Source: Gemmatimonadota bacterium (lineage in GTDB: Bacteria; Gemmatimonadota; Gemmatimonadetes; Longimicrobiales; Gaopeijiaceae). Taken from it: DNA of 64,000 nt. This document shows positions 1-9,399 of the stretch, piece after piece. Location: positions 1 to 64,000 of the forward strand of contig QJYK01000088.1 of the NCBI GenBank assembly GCA_003248075.1, written 5' to 3'. Below the pieces are notes generated by a model. The model was given only the letters and a program-made list of their open reading frames with translations, searched no databases and was not told the origin of the DNA. Every line of letters starts with the position of its first letter. Within the stretch, counting starts at the first letter, position 1. A program made the position numbers and the translations under genes.

Positions 1-1731
1 GTACGCGACGAAGAACACGTTCGCGCGCACGTCGCCGCCCTCACCCCGTAGCGGAAGCGTCCCGGCGCGGGCCATGTACGGAAATGGGCGCCCGTCCAAC
101 GTGATGACGTGGCGTGTGGTGACGACGTCGCCGTCGACGCTGCGCTCAGGCGTGGACGCGGCGGGCAGGGTGACTCTTCCCGGGGACGCCTCACGCCAAG
201 CGACGGCCGCCGCGCGCACGAACGCCCCGACATCACGTCGCATCGCGAGGCGCACGGCATGCTCCTGGTACATCGCGTGACCGCCCTCGTAGCAGCGGAG
301 GCTGAAGGCGTCGCGCATCGTGGGCGGGAGCACCGCGACCAGGTGGGCGTTGAGCGCGCACGAGTTGAGCGAGTCGAAGTGGCCGGTCGCGACGTAGACG
401 CGGATCGCGGGGTCGAGGTCCAGCGCCTCGCGCAGCCACGCCGGCCTGGGACCCGGGGGGCCGTCCCCGACCGTGAGGCGCGGCGGGCCCATCTCCTCCG
501 GCGTGAAGTGGTCGTACCGCCAGCGCATGCCGGGGCTCACCGGCTCCGGCTCCCCGAGCGCGCGCGGTGCGTCCTCGAGCCCCAAGTACGCCGCGTCGGT
601 GTGGTAACCCAGCGAGTCGCGCAGATACGCGCCGACCAGCGCGGCACGGGCCCCCTCGGGAGGCTCGGGCCCGCCGACCGGCACGCGGGTATCGAAGCGG
701 GCCAGCTCGACACCCCGGTCGCGCAGAAGCCCCTCCTGAAAGTCCTGGCGATTCACGACCAGCGCGTCCGGGTCGAGCGCGTCCACCCGGAGCCCGGTGT
801 AGCGTGCCAGCCCCTCGATGATCGCCCGGCGCTCGGCAGCGTCCAGGGAGTCCCGGCGCGCCAGCGCGGGCGCGTACACGTCGGTCGCCCAACGCTCCGC
901 CTCGGCCAGCGTCGCAGCCAGGTCGCGCAGCAGGTCGGGCGCGAGCCTCCGGTGCCAGAACGCCGCCGCGGTGCGCGCGGGGAGGAGCTTGGCCACGCGC
1001 ATCTCCTCCTGCTCCACGCTCCCCACGGGAACGCCCCCGGAGACGAGCAGCACGCCGGCGACCCGGATGCCGCGCTCCTCCAAGGCCTTGGTCGCGCCCG
1101 CCGCGCGCCAGGTCCCGTAGCTCTCCCCTCCCAGGAAGAGAGGCGCGTCCCACCTGTCGAAGCGTTGGACGAAGAGGCGAACCGCCTCCGCGATGTACGC
1201 CGCGTCGGCACGCGCAGAGTAGAAGCGGTCGGCGCGCTCCTCGCCCCGTGGGCGGCTGAAGCCGGTCCCGACCGGGTCGAGGAAGACGAGGTCGGTGAAG
1301 CCGAGCCAGGTGCCGTCGTTGTCCGCGAGCGCACAGTCGCACCCCGGTGGGTCCAGGGGTGTGTCGGGCGTGCCGATGCGCCTGGGTCCGAACCCGAGCA
1401 GGTGGACCAGGACCGAGTTGGCCCCCGGGCCGCCGTTCCAGAGGAAGGTCAGAGGACGGGGGGGCTCCCCGGGCTCGGGGGCGACGGCGTAGTGGACGAA
1501 AAAGACGTCCCCCAACGCCTCGCCGGTCTCGTTGAGGCGGATGGGCAGGCGACCCGCGTCGGCCGTGTAGGCGAGCGCGCGCCCCGCGACGGAGATCTGG
1601 TGCCGCGTGGTGACGAGCTCCGGGCCCACCTGGGCGCCCGTGCCTGCCGCGCCGACCAGGAGGAGCGTCGCCGTCGCGACACCCGCGCGTCGCACGGTGC
1701 CGACGAGCGTGCACGTTCGCGTTCGGTTCAC
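1..1731 (-). CDS. Secreted S10-family serine carboxypeptidase-like protein with the start of a second S10-like domain; partial, runs off the left edge
   Basis: Manual reverse-strand translation (codons starting at positions divisible by 3): GTG at 1731 after AGGAGG; RLPIRLNETGEALGDVFFVHYAV, WNGGPGANSVLVHLLGFGPR, LFLGGESYGTWRAAG (catalytic Ser), CYEGGHAMYQE (His). Continues without a stop into VTTRHVITLDGRPFPYMARAGTLPLRGEGGDVRANVFFVAY. Not in the ORF track because it has no stop inside the window. Confidence 0.85.
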   Translation of the reverse strand, partial: MNRTRTCTLVGTVRRAGVATATLLLVGAAGTGAQVGPELVTTRHQISVAGRALAYTADAGRLPIRLNETGEALGDVFFVHYAVAPEPGEPPRPLTFLWNGGPGANSVLVHLLGFGPRRIGTPDTPLDPPGCDCALADNDGTWLGFTDLVFLDPVGTGFSRPRGEERADRFYSARADAAYIAEAVRLFVQRFDRWDAPLFLGGESYGTWRAAGATKALEERGIRVAGVLLVSGGVPVGSVEQEEMRVAKLLPARTAAAFWHRRLAPDLLRDLAATLAEAERWATDVYAPALARRDSLDAAERRAIIEGLARYTGLRVDALDPDALVVNRQDFQEGLLRDRGVELARFDTRVPVGGPEPPEGARAALVGAYLRDSLGYHTDAAYLGLEDAPRALGEPEPVSPGMRWRYDHFTPEEMGPPRLTVGDGPPGPRPAWLREALDLDPAIRVYVATGHFDSLNSCALNAHLVAVLPPTMRDAFSLRCYEGGHAMYQEHAVRLAMRRDVGAFVRAAAVAWREASPGRVTLPAASTPERSVDGDVVTTRHVITLDGRPFPYMARAGTLPLRGEGGDVRANVFFVAY

Positions 1732-1846
1732 CTGCGGCCTCCTGGGGAGCCCGGCTCGTCTGGGCCCTGGGGCAAAACGGTAGCAGTCGAATCCGCGATG
1801 CGGCAAACGTCGCCCGAGGTGGAGCCGCGCCGCGGAGGAAAGACGG

Positions 1847-2416
1847 ATGGCGACTTGGGGCCTGACGGCGCACATTGCATCGCCCTTTTCGGCGCTCGAG
1901 ACCGCGAGCACCCCGGAGGGCCTCCGTGTACGCGAATGCCCGACGTGTGGCGGACGATGGGTCCGTTCGGACGACTACTGGCGGTGGAGGGCCCATGCCA
2001 CCGAGCCGTGGCCCACGGCCACGGACGATGCGGGCTTCTCGACCCACGAGCCCGAACCGACCGCGTTCCGGTTCTGCCCCGAGGACAACTATCTCCTGAC
2101 CCGGTATCAGGTGGGGCCACCCCACTCGTTCTCGATCGACCAGTGCCGGTCGTGCTCCGGCATCTGGCTCGACGCCGGCGAGTGGGAGGCGCTGATGCGG
2201 GGCGGCCTCGCGATCAAGCTGCGCAGCATCCTGTCGCAGGCTTGGCAGGACGAGATACGGGCGGCTCCCTCCGCCGAGTCGGACGAGGAGCGCTGGCGGG
2301 GTCAGCTGGCCTTGGCGGACCTGGAGCGGATCACGGAGATCAAGGCTTGGCTCGACAGGCACCCGAAGCGCAACCACCTGTATGCGTATCTGCGCTCGAA
2401 GGACACCGGGCACTGA
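1847..2416 (+). CDS. zf-TFIIB-like zinc-ribbon protein
   Basis: CPTCGGRW and CRSCSGIWLDAGEWEAL motifs. Confidence 0.75.
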   Translation: MATWGLTAHIASPFSALETASTPEGLRVRECPTCGGRWVRSDDYWRWRAHATEPWPTATDDAGFSTHEPEPTAFRFCPEDNYLLTRYQVGPPHSFSIDQCRSCSGIWLDAGEWEALMRGGLAIKLRSILSQAWQDEIRAAPSAESDEERWRGQLALADLERITEIKAWLDRHPKRNHLYAYLRSKDTGH

Positions 2417-2500
2417 AGGACCGAATCCCCCGGCGCGTCTGGCTCGGGATCGGCGTGTGGCGGGCTCCACGCCCAGAGGACCGGACCGGAACGTCCGAGG

Positions 2501-3769
2501 TCAGCGCCCCGCTTCGCCCAGGAGCTGCTCGGTGAACTCGATCAACTCCCGTTCCAGTGCCTCGTTCATGCCGCCCAGTGCCGGACCGTAGAAGCCCGCG
2601 TGCACGCGGCGCACCTTGCCCGTCGCGTCCAGGAAGATGGTGGTGGGGAACGCGATCGGGCCGTCGAGCTGGGGCTGGGTGGCGTTGGGCGACTCGTCGT
2701 CGTTGACGCCGGCGAGCAGAAGGGGGTAGTCGATCCCGAACTTGTCGGCGAACCGTCGCACCAGCGCGCCGTCGATGGCCGGGTCCCCCGTGACCTCGTA
2801 CGCGAGGCCGACCACCTCCAGCCCGCGACCGCGGAACCGGCGGTAGAGGTCCACCATGATCGGCGCCGAGTCGTGGCAGGTGGGACACCAGGTCCCGAAG
2901 ATCTCGACGATGACCACCTTGCCCCGGAAACGCTCATCTGAGTTGGTCACCAGGTTCCCGTCGAGATCGGGGAAGGCCCACTCGAACGCCGAGGTCGTGT
3001 CCGCCTCGACGAGCCGGTCGGGCGGGGTCAGGTGCGGCGCCCCGGTGGAGCGGACGGCCACGAAGGGCCGCTGTGAGGTGAGCCCGGCGTGGAAGATCCC
3101 CTTGAGCGTGTCCCCCTCCAACGCGCCCGTCAGCATGTACACGAACGAGCCGTCGAAGTGGGACATGACGAAGCCACCGTTCTCCATTCCCCCCCAGAAG
3201 AGCCCGGAGTCCCCCGTGTTCGAGATGATCGTACCCTCGAGGCCTCGCTCGGTACGGCGCAACTCCAGGACGCGTGGGCTCGGCGAACCCTCCGGGTTGA
3301 AGAAGGCGTCCCATCGGCCGAGGATCGACTCCGGTGGCGGGGCCGCCGGCCACGAGCCCCGGGACGCCCGGAAGGGAATGGTGCGTGGGCCCCGATTGCC
3401 CACATTCCGGTACGACCCAACCAGGGAGTCGCGGGTGACCCGAGCCCGGATCGCTGCGGCGTAATCGCCGATCTCCAGGAGCACCGAGTCGCCCGGCAGC
3501 GCCTCGACCCGGGAGTAGGGCTGACAGGCCTCTCCGTTGCACAGGATGCCCGAGAGCCCGCCCTCCTCACGCAGCTCCATGCTGAAGCGCAGCGGGCCGC
3601 CGGCCAGGTCGAGCTGGGCGCGCCAGCTCCCCGCGAGGCTCGGCGCGGCGGGCGCCTGGGCCAGCGCCGTGTCTGACCTGGACAGGACGGTCCCGAGCGC
3701 CACCGCGAGCGGGAGCGCGCTGCGGAGCGTGGCGAGGCGACGGGCGCCGCGTGGGCGTTCAGTTTTCAT
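2501..3769 (-). CDS. TlpA/redoxin-family thioredoxin-like protein with long N-terminal beta-rich region, secreted
   Basis: Signal-like N-terminus; KVVIVEIFGTWCPTCHDSAPIMVDLYRRF; FPTTIFLD. Start chosen at MKTERP inside ORF 2501..3859. Confidence 0.8.
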   Translation of the reverse strand: MKTERPRGARRLATLRSALPLAVALGTVLSRSDTALAQAPAAPSLAGSWRAQLDLAGGPLRFSMELREEGGLSGILCNGEACQPYSRVEALPGDSVLLEIGDYAAAIRARVTRDSLVGSYRNVGNRGPRTIPFRASRGSWPAAPPPESILGRWDAFFNPEGSPSPRVLELRRTERGLEGTIISNTGDSGLFWGGMENGGFVMSHFDGSFVYMLTGALEGDTLKGIFHAGLTSQRPFVAVRSTGAPHLTPPDRLVEADTTSAFEWAFPDLDGNLVTNSDERFRGKVVIVEIFGTWCPTCHDSAPIMVDLYRRFRGRGLEVVGLAYEVTGDPAIDGALVRRFADKFGIDYPLLLAGVNDDESPNATQPQLDGPIAFPTTIFLDATGKVRRVHAGFYGPALGGMNEALERELIEFTEQLLGEAGR

Positions 3770-4586
3770 GGGCCTCGTAGAGCTCGCCGCCCTCGAGCCG
3801 CGCGGAAAGCGTGTTGCCCGGCCAGGGTAACGGGCAGGGGAAGAGCGGATTGTAGGCACAGAACGGGTTGCGGGCCCGATTCACGTCCAGACGATAACGG
3901 GCGCCGCCGAGGGGCCGAAGCACGACGAAGCGCCCGGGCGGATACGTCTCGTGGCCGCTGGTCCCGTCGCGGAGGAAGACCGTCACCTCGGCCTCCTCGG
4001 ACCCCGGCACCGGAATCCGGTAGGCGGTCAGCGAGACTTCCGCGTCGGACACGCGGCCCACGAAGGTCCCGGCGAGCGTCCCGGTCACCTCCACCCCGTC
4101 GAGTCCCAGCATCGGTCTCTGGGCTGGCGCTTCCGGTCGGCGGAGCTCTCCGTCGATGACGAGGTCGGCGTCGTACGGGAACCAGCCGGGATGGTCCACG
4201 GGCGTCGTCATCGGCGCGAAGACGGTGACGACGTCGGCGCGGCTCGAGGAGCTGACCCGTATCCGCCATGCCCCGAGGGGAATGTCACGGTTCCTGGGCA
4301 CCGCACGTCGGCCCTCGTCCGTCCGCAGCTCGAGACCCCGACGCGTACGGGACAGCGTCGCACCCGGCGCACCGGAGAGGGCCGCCTGGGCACCGGGTCC
4401 GAACACGAGATCTCCAGCCAGCGGCTGGTGGAAGACGGCCGCATAGGGGGACGACGCCGACGTCCTCAGCCACTGGGCGAAGTCGGCGCGCTCCGCGTCG
4501 AGCGGCGTCGAGGCCTGGGCGCGGAGCGCAAGCGGCGCGATCAGGGTCGCGCACAGGGCGGGCAGGTGCCGGGTTCGGAACGTCAC
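3759..4586 (-). CDS. DUF1684 domain protein, secreted
   Basis: Signal peptide VTFRTRHLPALCATLIAPLALRAQA; NPFCAYNPLFPCPLPWPGNTLSARLEGGE signature. Confidence 0.8.
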   Translation of the reverse strand: MTFRTRHLPALCATLIAPLALRAQASTPLDAERADFAQWLRTSASSPYAAVFHQPLAGDLVFGPGAQAALSGAPGATLSRTRRGLELRTDEGRRAVPRNRDIPLGAWRIRVSSSSRADVVTVFAPMTTPVDHPGWFPYDADLVIDGELRRPEAPAQRPMLGLDGVEVTGTLAGTFVGRVSDAEVSLTAYRIPVPGSEEAEVTVFLRDGTSGHETYPPGRFVVLRPLGGARYRLDVNRARNPFCAYNPLFPCPLPWPGNTLSARLEGGELYEAHEN

Positions 4587-4749
4587 CCGATACAAGTACG
4601 GCCTGACGCCACGTGACGCGAGGGCACGTGCCACCGAACCCCGCCTGTCACGCAGGACCGGAAGCCCGCTCCGGACGGGCACGGGCACCGCTCTTGCGTA
4701 CTCGTCGAAGGTCGACTTCACCCCACGACCGCGGAGCGAACCGCCGGCG

Positions 4750-6906
4750 ATGGACCTCGACGACGAGCGTGCCCTCCCCCTGAAGCGCGCGCTGCGGGCG
4801 CTGATCCGTATGCGCGCGGAGGCGGGAGCCCGACTCCGGCGTACCACGCCCCGGGAACGCCTGGCGCTGGGCGCCGGCACCGTCCTCGCGCTCGCTGTCG
4901 CAACGTCCGTTGTGCGCCCCCTCGTGACGTTCGATCCGTGCCGGCTCACCGACCCGTGTGTTACGGTGGACGCACTGCTCCGCGGAGCCCCCCTTCCCGA
5001 GGCGATCCACCTCTACGATCGCAACGACGCAGCGATCGCCGAGGTCGCGGGCCCGCGCCGAAGGACCGGCTTGGGGGAGGTCCCAACACGCGTCGCCGAG
5101 GCCTTCGTCGCGGTCGAGGACCGCCGCTTCCGGGAGCATGCCGGGGTCGATCTTCGGGGCGTCGCACGCGCCGCGGTGCGCAACCTGCGCGGCGCCGATC
5201 TACACGAGGGCGCCAGCACCATCCCCATGCAGCTCGCCCGCTCCGTGTGGGCCGAGGCCCTCGCCCACGTCGGCCCCTGGCGTCGCAAGCTATTCGAGGT
5301 GCGCACGGCCAAACGGCTCGTGGGTGCCCTGGGCCACGACCGCGTCCTGGAGATGTACCTGGACGCGATCTACCTCGGTGACGGGGTGTACGGCGTGCAG
5401 CAGGCCTCTCGCCACTACTTCGGTGTCCCTCCGGCGGAGCTCGACCTGGCCCAGACGGCCCTGCTCGTCGGGATGACGCGTAGTCCTGAGCGGCTGGATC
5501 CTGTCGACCACCCCGACGCGGCCCGGGCACGCCGAGCCGTCGTTCTCGATCTCCTCACGGGTGCGGGGCTCGCCGAGCCCGAGGAGGCGGACCTCGCGAA
5601 GGCAGCCGCCCTTCCCGGCCGCCTCCCGGACCGGGATCTCGGTCGAGGCTACGCGAGCGCCGCCGTCACCCGCGAGCTGCGCCGCGTGGCGCCCGAGCTC
5701 GCCGGACAGCCGGGGCTGCACGTCTATACCACGCTCGATACACTGGCGCAGCGAGCGGCAGCCGAGGCGTTGGCGGCCCAACTGGCCCGGGTCGACGTTC
5801 CCGATTCCGCCGCCAGCGATCTACTCCAGGGCGCGGTGGTCGCGCTCGACGCCTCCACAGGCGCCGTACGCGCGTGGGTCGGTGGCCGGAGTTTCGACAC
5901 GTCCGAGTTCGACCGCGTCGAGCAGGCGCGACGCCAAGTGGGCTCCCTCGTGAAGCCGTTCATCGTGGCCGCGGCGCTCGAGGGAGGACGGAGCATCCTG
6001 GATCTCGTATCGTCCGACACGCTGTCGCTGCCCGTGCCCGAGGGAGCCTGGTCGCCGGCGGATCACGTCGGCCAGCTCATGCTCCCCGTGCGCGAGGCGC
6101 TCGTGCACTCCTCGAACCGGGCAGCGGTGCGGCTCGGTCGGGCGGTCGGCGTGACCTCGGTCCGCCGGTTGGGACGCCGCGCCGGCATCGTCGCCCCCAT
6201 GCCCGACCTTCCCTCCACGCTGATCGGCTCGTTCGAGTCGACGCTGCTCGAGATGACCGCCGGCTTCGCCGTGTTCGGCAACGGCGGCATGCGGGTGCGT
6301 CCGCACCTCATCCGCCGAATCGAGAGCCCCAACGGGTCGACATTGTGGCGTGCTCCGACCGTCGCGGCCGATAGAGCCCTCGATTCCCTGACCGCCTTCA
6401 CCGTGCTCGACGCGTTGCGTGACGTGGTGGACAGGGGAACCGCGTGGCCGGTACGCCAGTCGGGATATGGGGGGGCCGCAGCCGGGAAGACCGGCACCAC
6501 GGACGGGGCCCGGGACGCCTGGTTCGTGGGACTCACCCCCGGCCTGATCGCGGGGGTGTGGATCGGGTACGACCAGCCCCGACCGATCGCCCCGGCTGCG
6601 AGCGGAGGCGCGCTCGCCGCGCCGGTCTGGTCTTCCCTGATGCGGGCGGTCGCCGCGGCGTCCGTGGTGAGTGCGGCCGAATGGAGTGTCCCGGACGGCA
6701 TGGAGCGCGTCAGGTACGATCCGTCTTCCGGTGAGATCCTCGGCGAGGATTGCAGCTCGACCGTCTCGGGCCGGAGCGTGGACGCCTGGGTCCCGGCGGG
6801 CTCGGTGCATCCCGGGTCTTGTCACGGTCCGGTCATGCGCTGGCTCGATGGGATCTGGAGCCTCTTCCGCGGCGTGCCGAAGCCCGCGATCGACACGATC
6901 CGCTGA
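4750..6906 (+). CDS. Class A penicillin-binding protein (transglycosylase/transpeptidase)
   Basis: GT51 EDRRFREHAGVD, ASTIPMQLAR; transpeptidase SLVK, SSN, KTGTT. Confidence 0.92.
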   Translation: MDLDDERALPLKRALRALIRMRAEAGARLRRTTPRERLALGAGTVLALAVATSVVRPLVTFDPCRLTDPCVTVDALLRGAPLPEAIHLYDRNDAAIAEVAGPRRRTGLGEVPTRVAEAFVAVEDRRFREHAGVDLRGVARAAVRNLRGADLHEGASTIPMQLARSVWAEALAHVGPWRRKLFEVRTAKRLVGALGHDRVLEMYLDAIYLGDGVYGVQQASRHYFGVPPAELDLAQTALLVGMTRSPERLDPVDHPDAARARRAVVLDLLTGAGLAEPEEADLAKAAALPGRLPDRDLGRGYASAAVTRELRRVAPELAGQPGLHVYTTLDTLAQRAAAEALAAQLARVDVPDSAASDLLQGAVVALDASTGAVRAWVGGRSFDTSEFDRVEQARRQVGSLVKPFIVAAALEGGRSILDLVSSDTLSLPVPEGAWSPADHVGQLMLPVREALVHSSNRAAVRLGRAVGVTSVRRLGRRAGIVAPMPDLPSTLIGSFESTLLEMTAGFAVFGNGGMRVRPHLIRRIESPNGSTLWRAPTVAADRALDSLTAFTVLDALRDVVDRGTAWPVRQSGYGGAAAGKTGTTDGARDAWFVGLTPGLIAGVWIGYDQPRPIAPAASGGALAAPVWSSLMRAVAAASVVSAAEWSVPDGMERVRYDPSSGEILGEDCSSTVSGRSVDAWVPAGSVHPGSCHGPVMRWLDGIWSLFRGVPKPAIDTIR

Positions 6907-7007
6907 GGGCTGTCGCACCTGTACCGGCGGCCCGATTGCTCGGTGCGCAAGGCCATCACCCAACGCGGCCGCTTGATGCCCGTCGCCGGGGAACGCATGG
7001 TGTCCCG

Positions 7008-9320
7008 ATGAGCCGAGAACCCAGGCGCGGTCTGGCCGCCATCATGTTCGCCGACATCGTGGGCTATACGGCGCTCATGGGGGAGGACGAGGCGGCGGCG
7101 CGGGCCGCGAGGGATCGACAGCGTGAGGTGCTGGGACGCCTCGTCCGGCAGTTCCGGGGGGAAGTCCGACAGTACTATGGCGACGGAACCCTCAGCACCT
7201 TCTCCAGCGCGGTGGAGGCGGCGCGGTGCGCCGTCGCAGTGCAGCGCGAGCTGGCAGGGTCGCCCCGGGTTCCCCTCCGGATCGGGATCCACCTGGGCGA
7301 CATCGCCGAGGAAGGCGACGGTGTCTACGGTGACGGGGTCAACATCGCGGCGCGAGTGGAGGCCTTCGCCCCGACCGGCGGCGTCGTGGTCTCGAGCCGC
7401 GTCTTCGACGAGATCCGCAACCACCGGGACCTGGACGCGGTATCGCTGGGTCCCGCCCGTCTCAAGGACGTCGCCCGGCCCGTCGAGCTGTTCGCGCTGG
7501 TGGGCGACGGGCTCCCTGTGCTGGACGGCCCGGGAGGCCATGGGCCGGCCCCGCGGAGCGCCGCACCCGTCGCCAAACCCCTGCTGGTAGCCGCCGGCGC
7601 GCTGGCGCTGGCCTTGCTCGGGGGATCCTGGCTCTACTCGATCCTCGACGGAGGGCGGGACGCCCCACCGGTCGGCGCGGGGGCCGCGGGGCGCACGTTG
7701 CCCTCCGTTGCCGTGATCCCGTTCCGCAACTTGAGCGCGGGCGAGGACGACGGCGGCTTCTTCGCGGACGGCCTTCACGACGACATACTCACGCAGCTCG
7801 CGAAGATCGGCTCGTTGGACGTCATCGCCCGTACGTCCGTGATGCGCTACGCGGGCACCGAGCTGCCCGTGCGCGTGATCGGGCGCGAGCTGGGCGTGGC
7901 CACGATCCTGGAGGGCGGCGTACAGCGCGCGGGGACTCGGATCCGGTTGAATGTCCAGCTCATCGACGGCGAGACCGACGCGCACATCTGGGCCGAGACC
8001 TACGACCGGGAGCTCACCACCGAGAACATCTTCGCCATCCAGTCGGAGCTGGCCGACTCCATCGCGCATAAACTACGTGCCGTGCTCTCAGGCGACGAGC
8101 GGCGCGCTTTGGCGAGCGTGCCGACCGCGAGCGTCGAAGCCTACGATCACTACCTGCGCGGGGCGGTGGTGTTACGGCGCGATGCGGGCAGCGCCCAGCT
8201 CGACGGCGCGCGGGCCTCACTGGACTCGGCGGTGGCGGTCGACCCGAACTTCGCGATGGCCTGGGCACGCCTCGCCTACGTGCACCTCGACTACTATTGG
8301 AACGCCTTCGACCGCTCCCCGGCGCGTCTGGCCATGGCGACGCGGGCGATCCAACGCGCCGAAGCACTGGATGCGGGCAATCCGGAGGTCCAGCTCCAGA
8401 GGGGCTACTACCACTACTGGGGCTTCCGCGACTACGACGCCGCGCTGGAAGCCTTCGACGCGGCGCAACGCGGCCTGCCCGGCGACGCCCGGGTCAACGA
8501 GGCCCGTGCGTACGTGCTTCGACGGATGGGCCGCTGGGCGGAGGCGATCGGCGAGCTGGAGCGCGCGGTGAGCCTGGACCCGCTGAACGCCGAGATGGTC
8601 CGGGCCCTCGGTCAGATGCACCTGCAGACGCGTGACTACGAGCGCGCGGAGGAGTACATCGCCCGCGCCAGCGCGATCCAGCCCGATCGGTGGACGCCCA
8701 AGTACGACTACGTCCTCCTGGGGATGTCGAGAGACGGCGACCTGTCGCGGGCCAAAGAGCTGATGGCGGAGCCCGACCCGAATGCCGTCCATCGATACGT
8801 CCGTTGGCTCATCGCCTACTCGGAGGGGGACGACCGGGTGGCGTTCCTGACCTCGGATTCGCTCTCCGCTCCGCTGGAGCAACAGGCGTCGGTCCATACG
8901 AAGGACCTGATGGATGCGCTCGTGCACCAGCGCCAGGGGCGCACGGAGCAGGCTCGGGCTTCCGCCGAGGTGGCACGGAGGGAGCTCGAGGCCATGGTCC
9001 GAAACGCCCCCGACGACCCACGTCCCCACGCGGCGTTGGGCACCGCGTTGGCTCTGCTCGGCCGACGCGAGGCTGCGCTCGCCGAGGGGCGCGAGGCGGT
9101 GCGCCTTCTCCCGGTCTCGGCGGACGCGGTCGACGGACCCGAGTACCTGCTCCACCTCGCCCGCATCCAGGTGCTGCTACGAGAGGACGACGACGCAGTA
9201 GTGACTCTGACCCGGCTCCTGTCGGTGCCGTCGGACAACTCGCTCGCGTCCGTGCTGTTGGACCCCGCCTTCGCGCCTCTGCGCGGACATCCCGACCTGG
9301 CCGGGCTCGGCGGACGCTAG
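7008..9320 (+). CDS. Class III adenylate/guanylate cyclase-like domain + TM + TolB-like + TPR protein
   Basis: AAIMFADIVGYTALM, YYGDGTLSTFSS, GDGVNIAARVEA; TM segment; PSVAVIPFRNLS...ILEGGVQRAGTRIRLNVQLID; TPR repeats. Confidence 0.9.
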   Translation: MSREPRRGLAAIMFADIVGYTALMGEDEAAARAARDRQREVLGRLVRQFRGEVRQYYGDGTLSTFSSAVEAARCAVAVQRELAGSPRVPLRIGIHLGDIAEEGDGVYGDGVNIAARVEAFAPTGGVVVSSRVFDEIRNHRDLDAVSLGPARLKDVARPVELFALVGDGLPVLDGPGGHGPAPRSAAPVAKPLLVAAGALALALLGGSWLYSILDGGRDAPPVGAGAAGRTLPSVAVIPFRNLSAGEDDGGFFADGLHDDILTQLAKIGSLDVIARTSVMRYAGTELPVRVIGRELGVATILEGGVQRAGTRIRLNVQLIDGETDAHIWAETYDRELTTENIFAIQSELADSIAHKLRAVLSGDERRALASVPTASVEAYDHYLRGAVVLRRDAGSAQLDGARASLDSAVAVDPNFAMAWARLAYVHLDYYWNAFDRSPARLAMATRAIQRAEALDAGNPEVQLQRGYYHYWGFRDYDAALEAFDAAQRGLPGDARVNEARAYVLRRMGRWAEAIGELERAVSLDPLNAEMVRALGQMHLQTRDYERAEEYIARASAIQPDRWTPKYDYVLLGMSRDGDLSRAKELMAEPDPNAVHRYVRWLIAYSEGDDRVAFLTSDSLSAPLEQQASVHTKDLMDALVHQRQGRTEQARASAEVARRELEAMVRNAPDDPRPHAALGTALALLGRREAALAEGREAVRLLPVSADAVDGPEYLLHLARIQVLLREDDDAVVTLTRLLSVPSDNSLASVLLDPAFAPLRGHPDLAGLGGR

Positions 9321-9399
9321 GCCGCGGCTCGCCTGCGACGCTTTCCGGCCCGAAGGCTATGGCCTACCATGGCGCCGGATCCCCCAATGGAGGTGACTC

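Noticed and set aside
109-2535. 808-aa plus-strand and 745-aa minus-strand ORFs (233..2470) at the left edge
   Set aside because: Both are out of frame with the S10 peptidase and zf-TFIIB genes, which carry clear motifs; composition is Arg/Gly/Pro-rich shadow.
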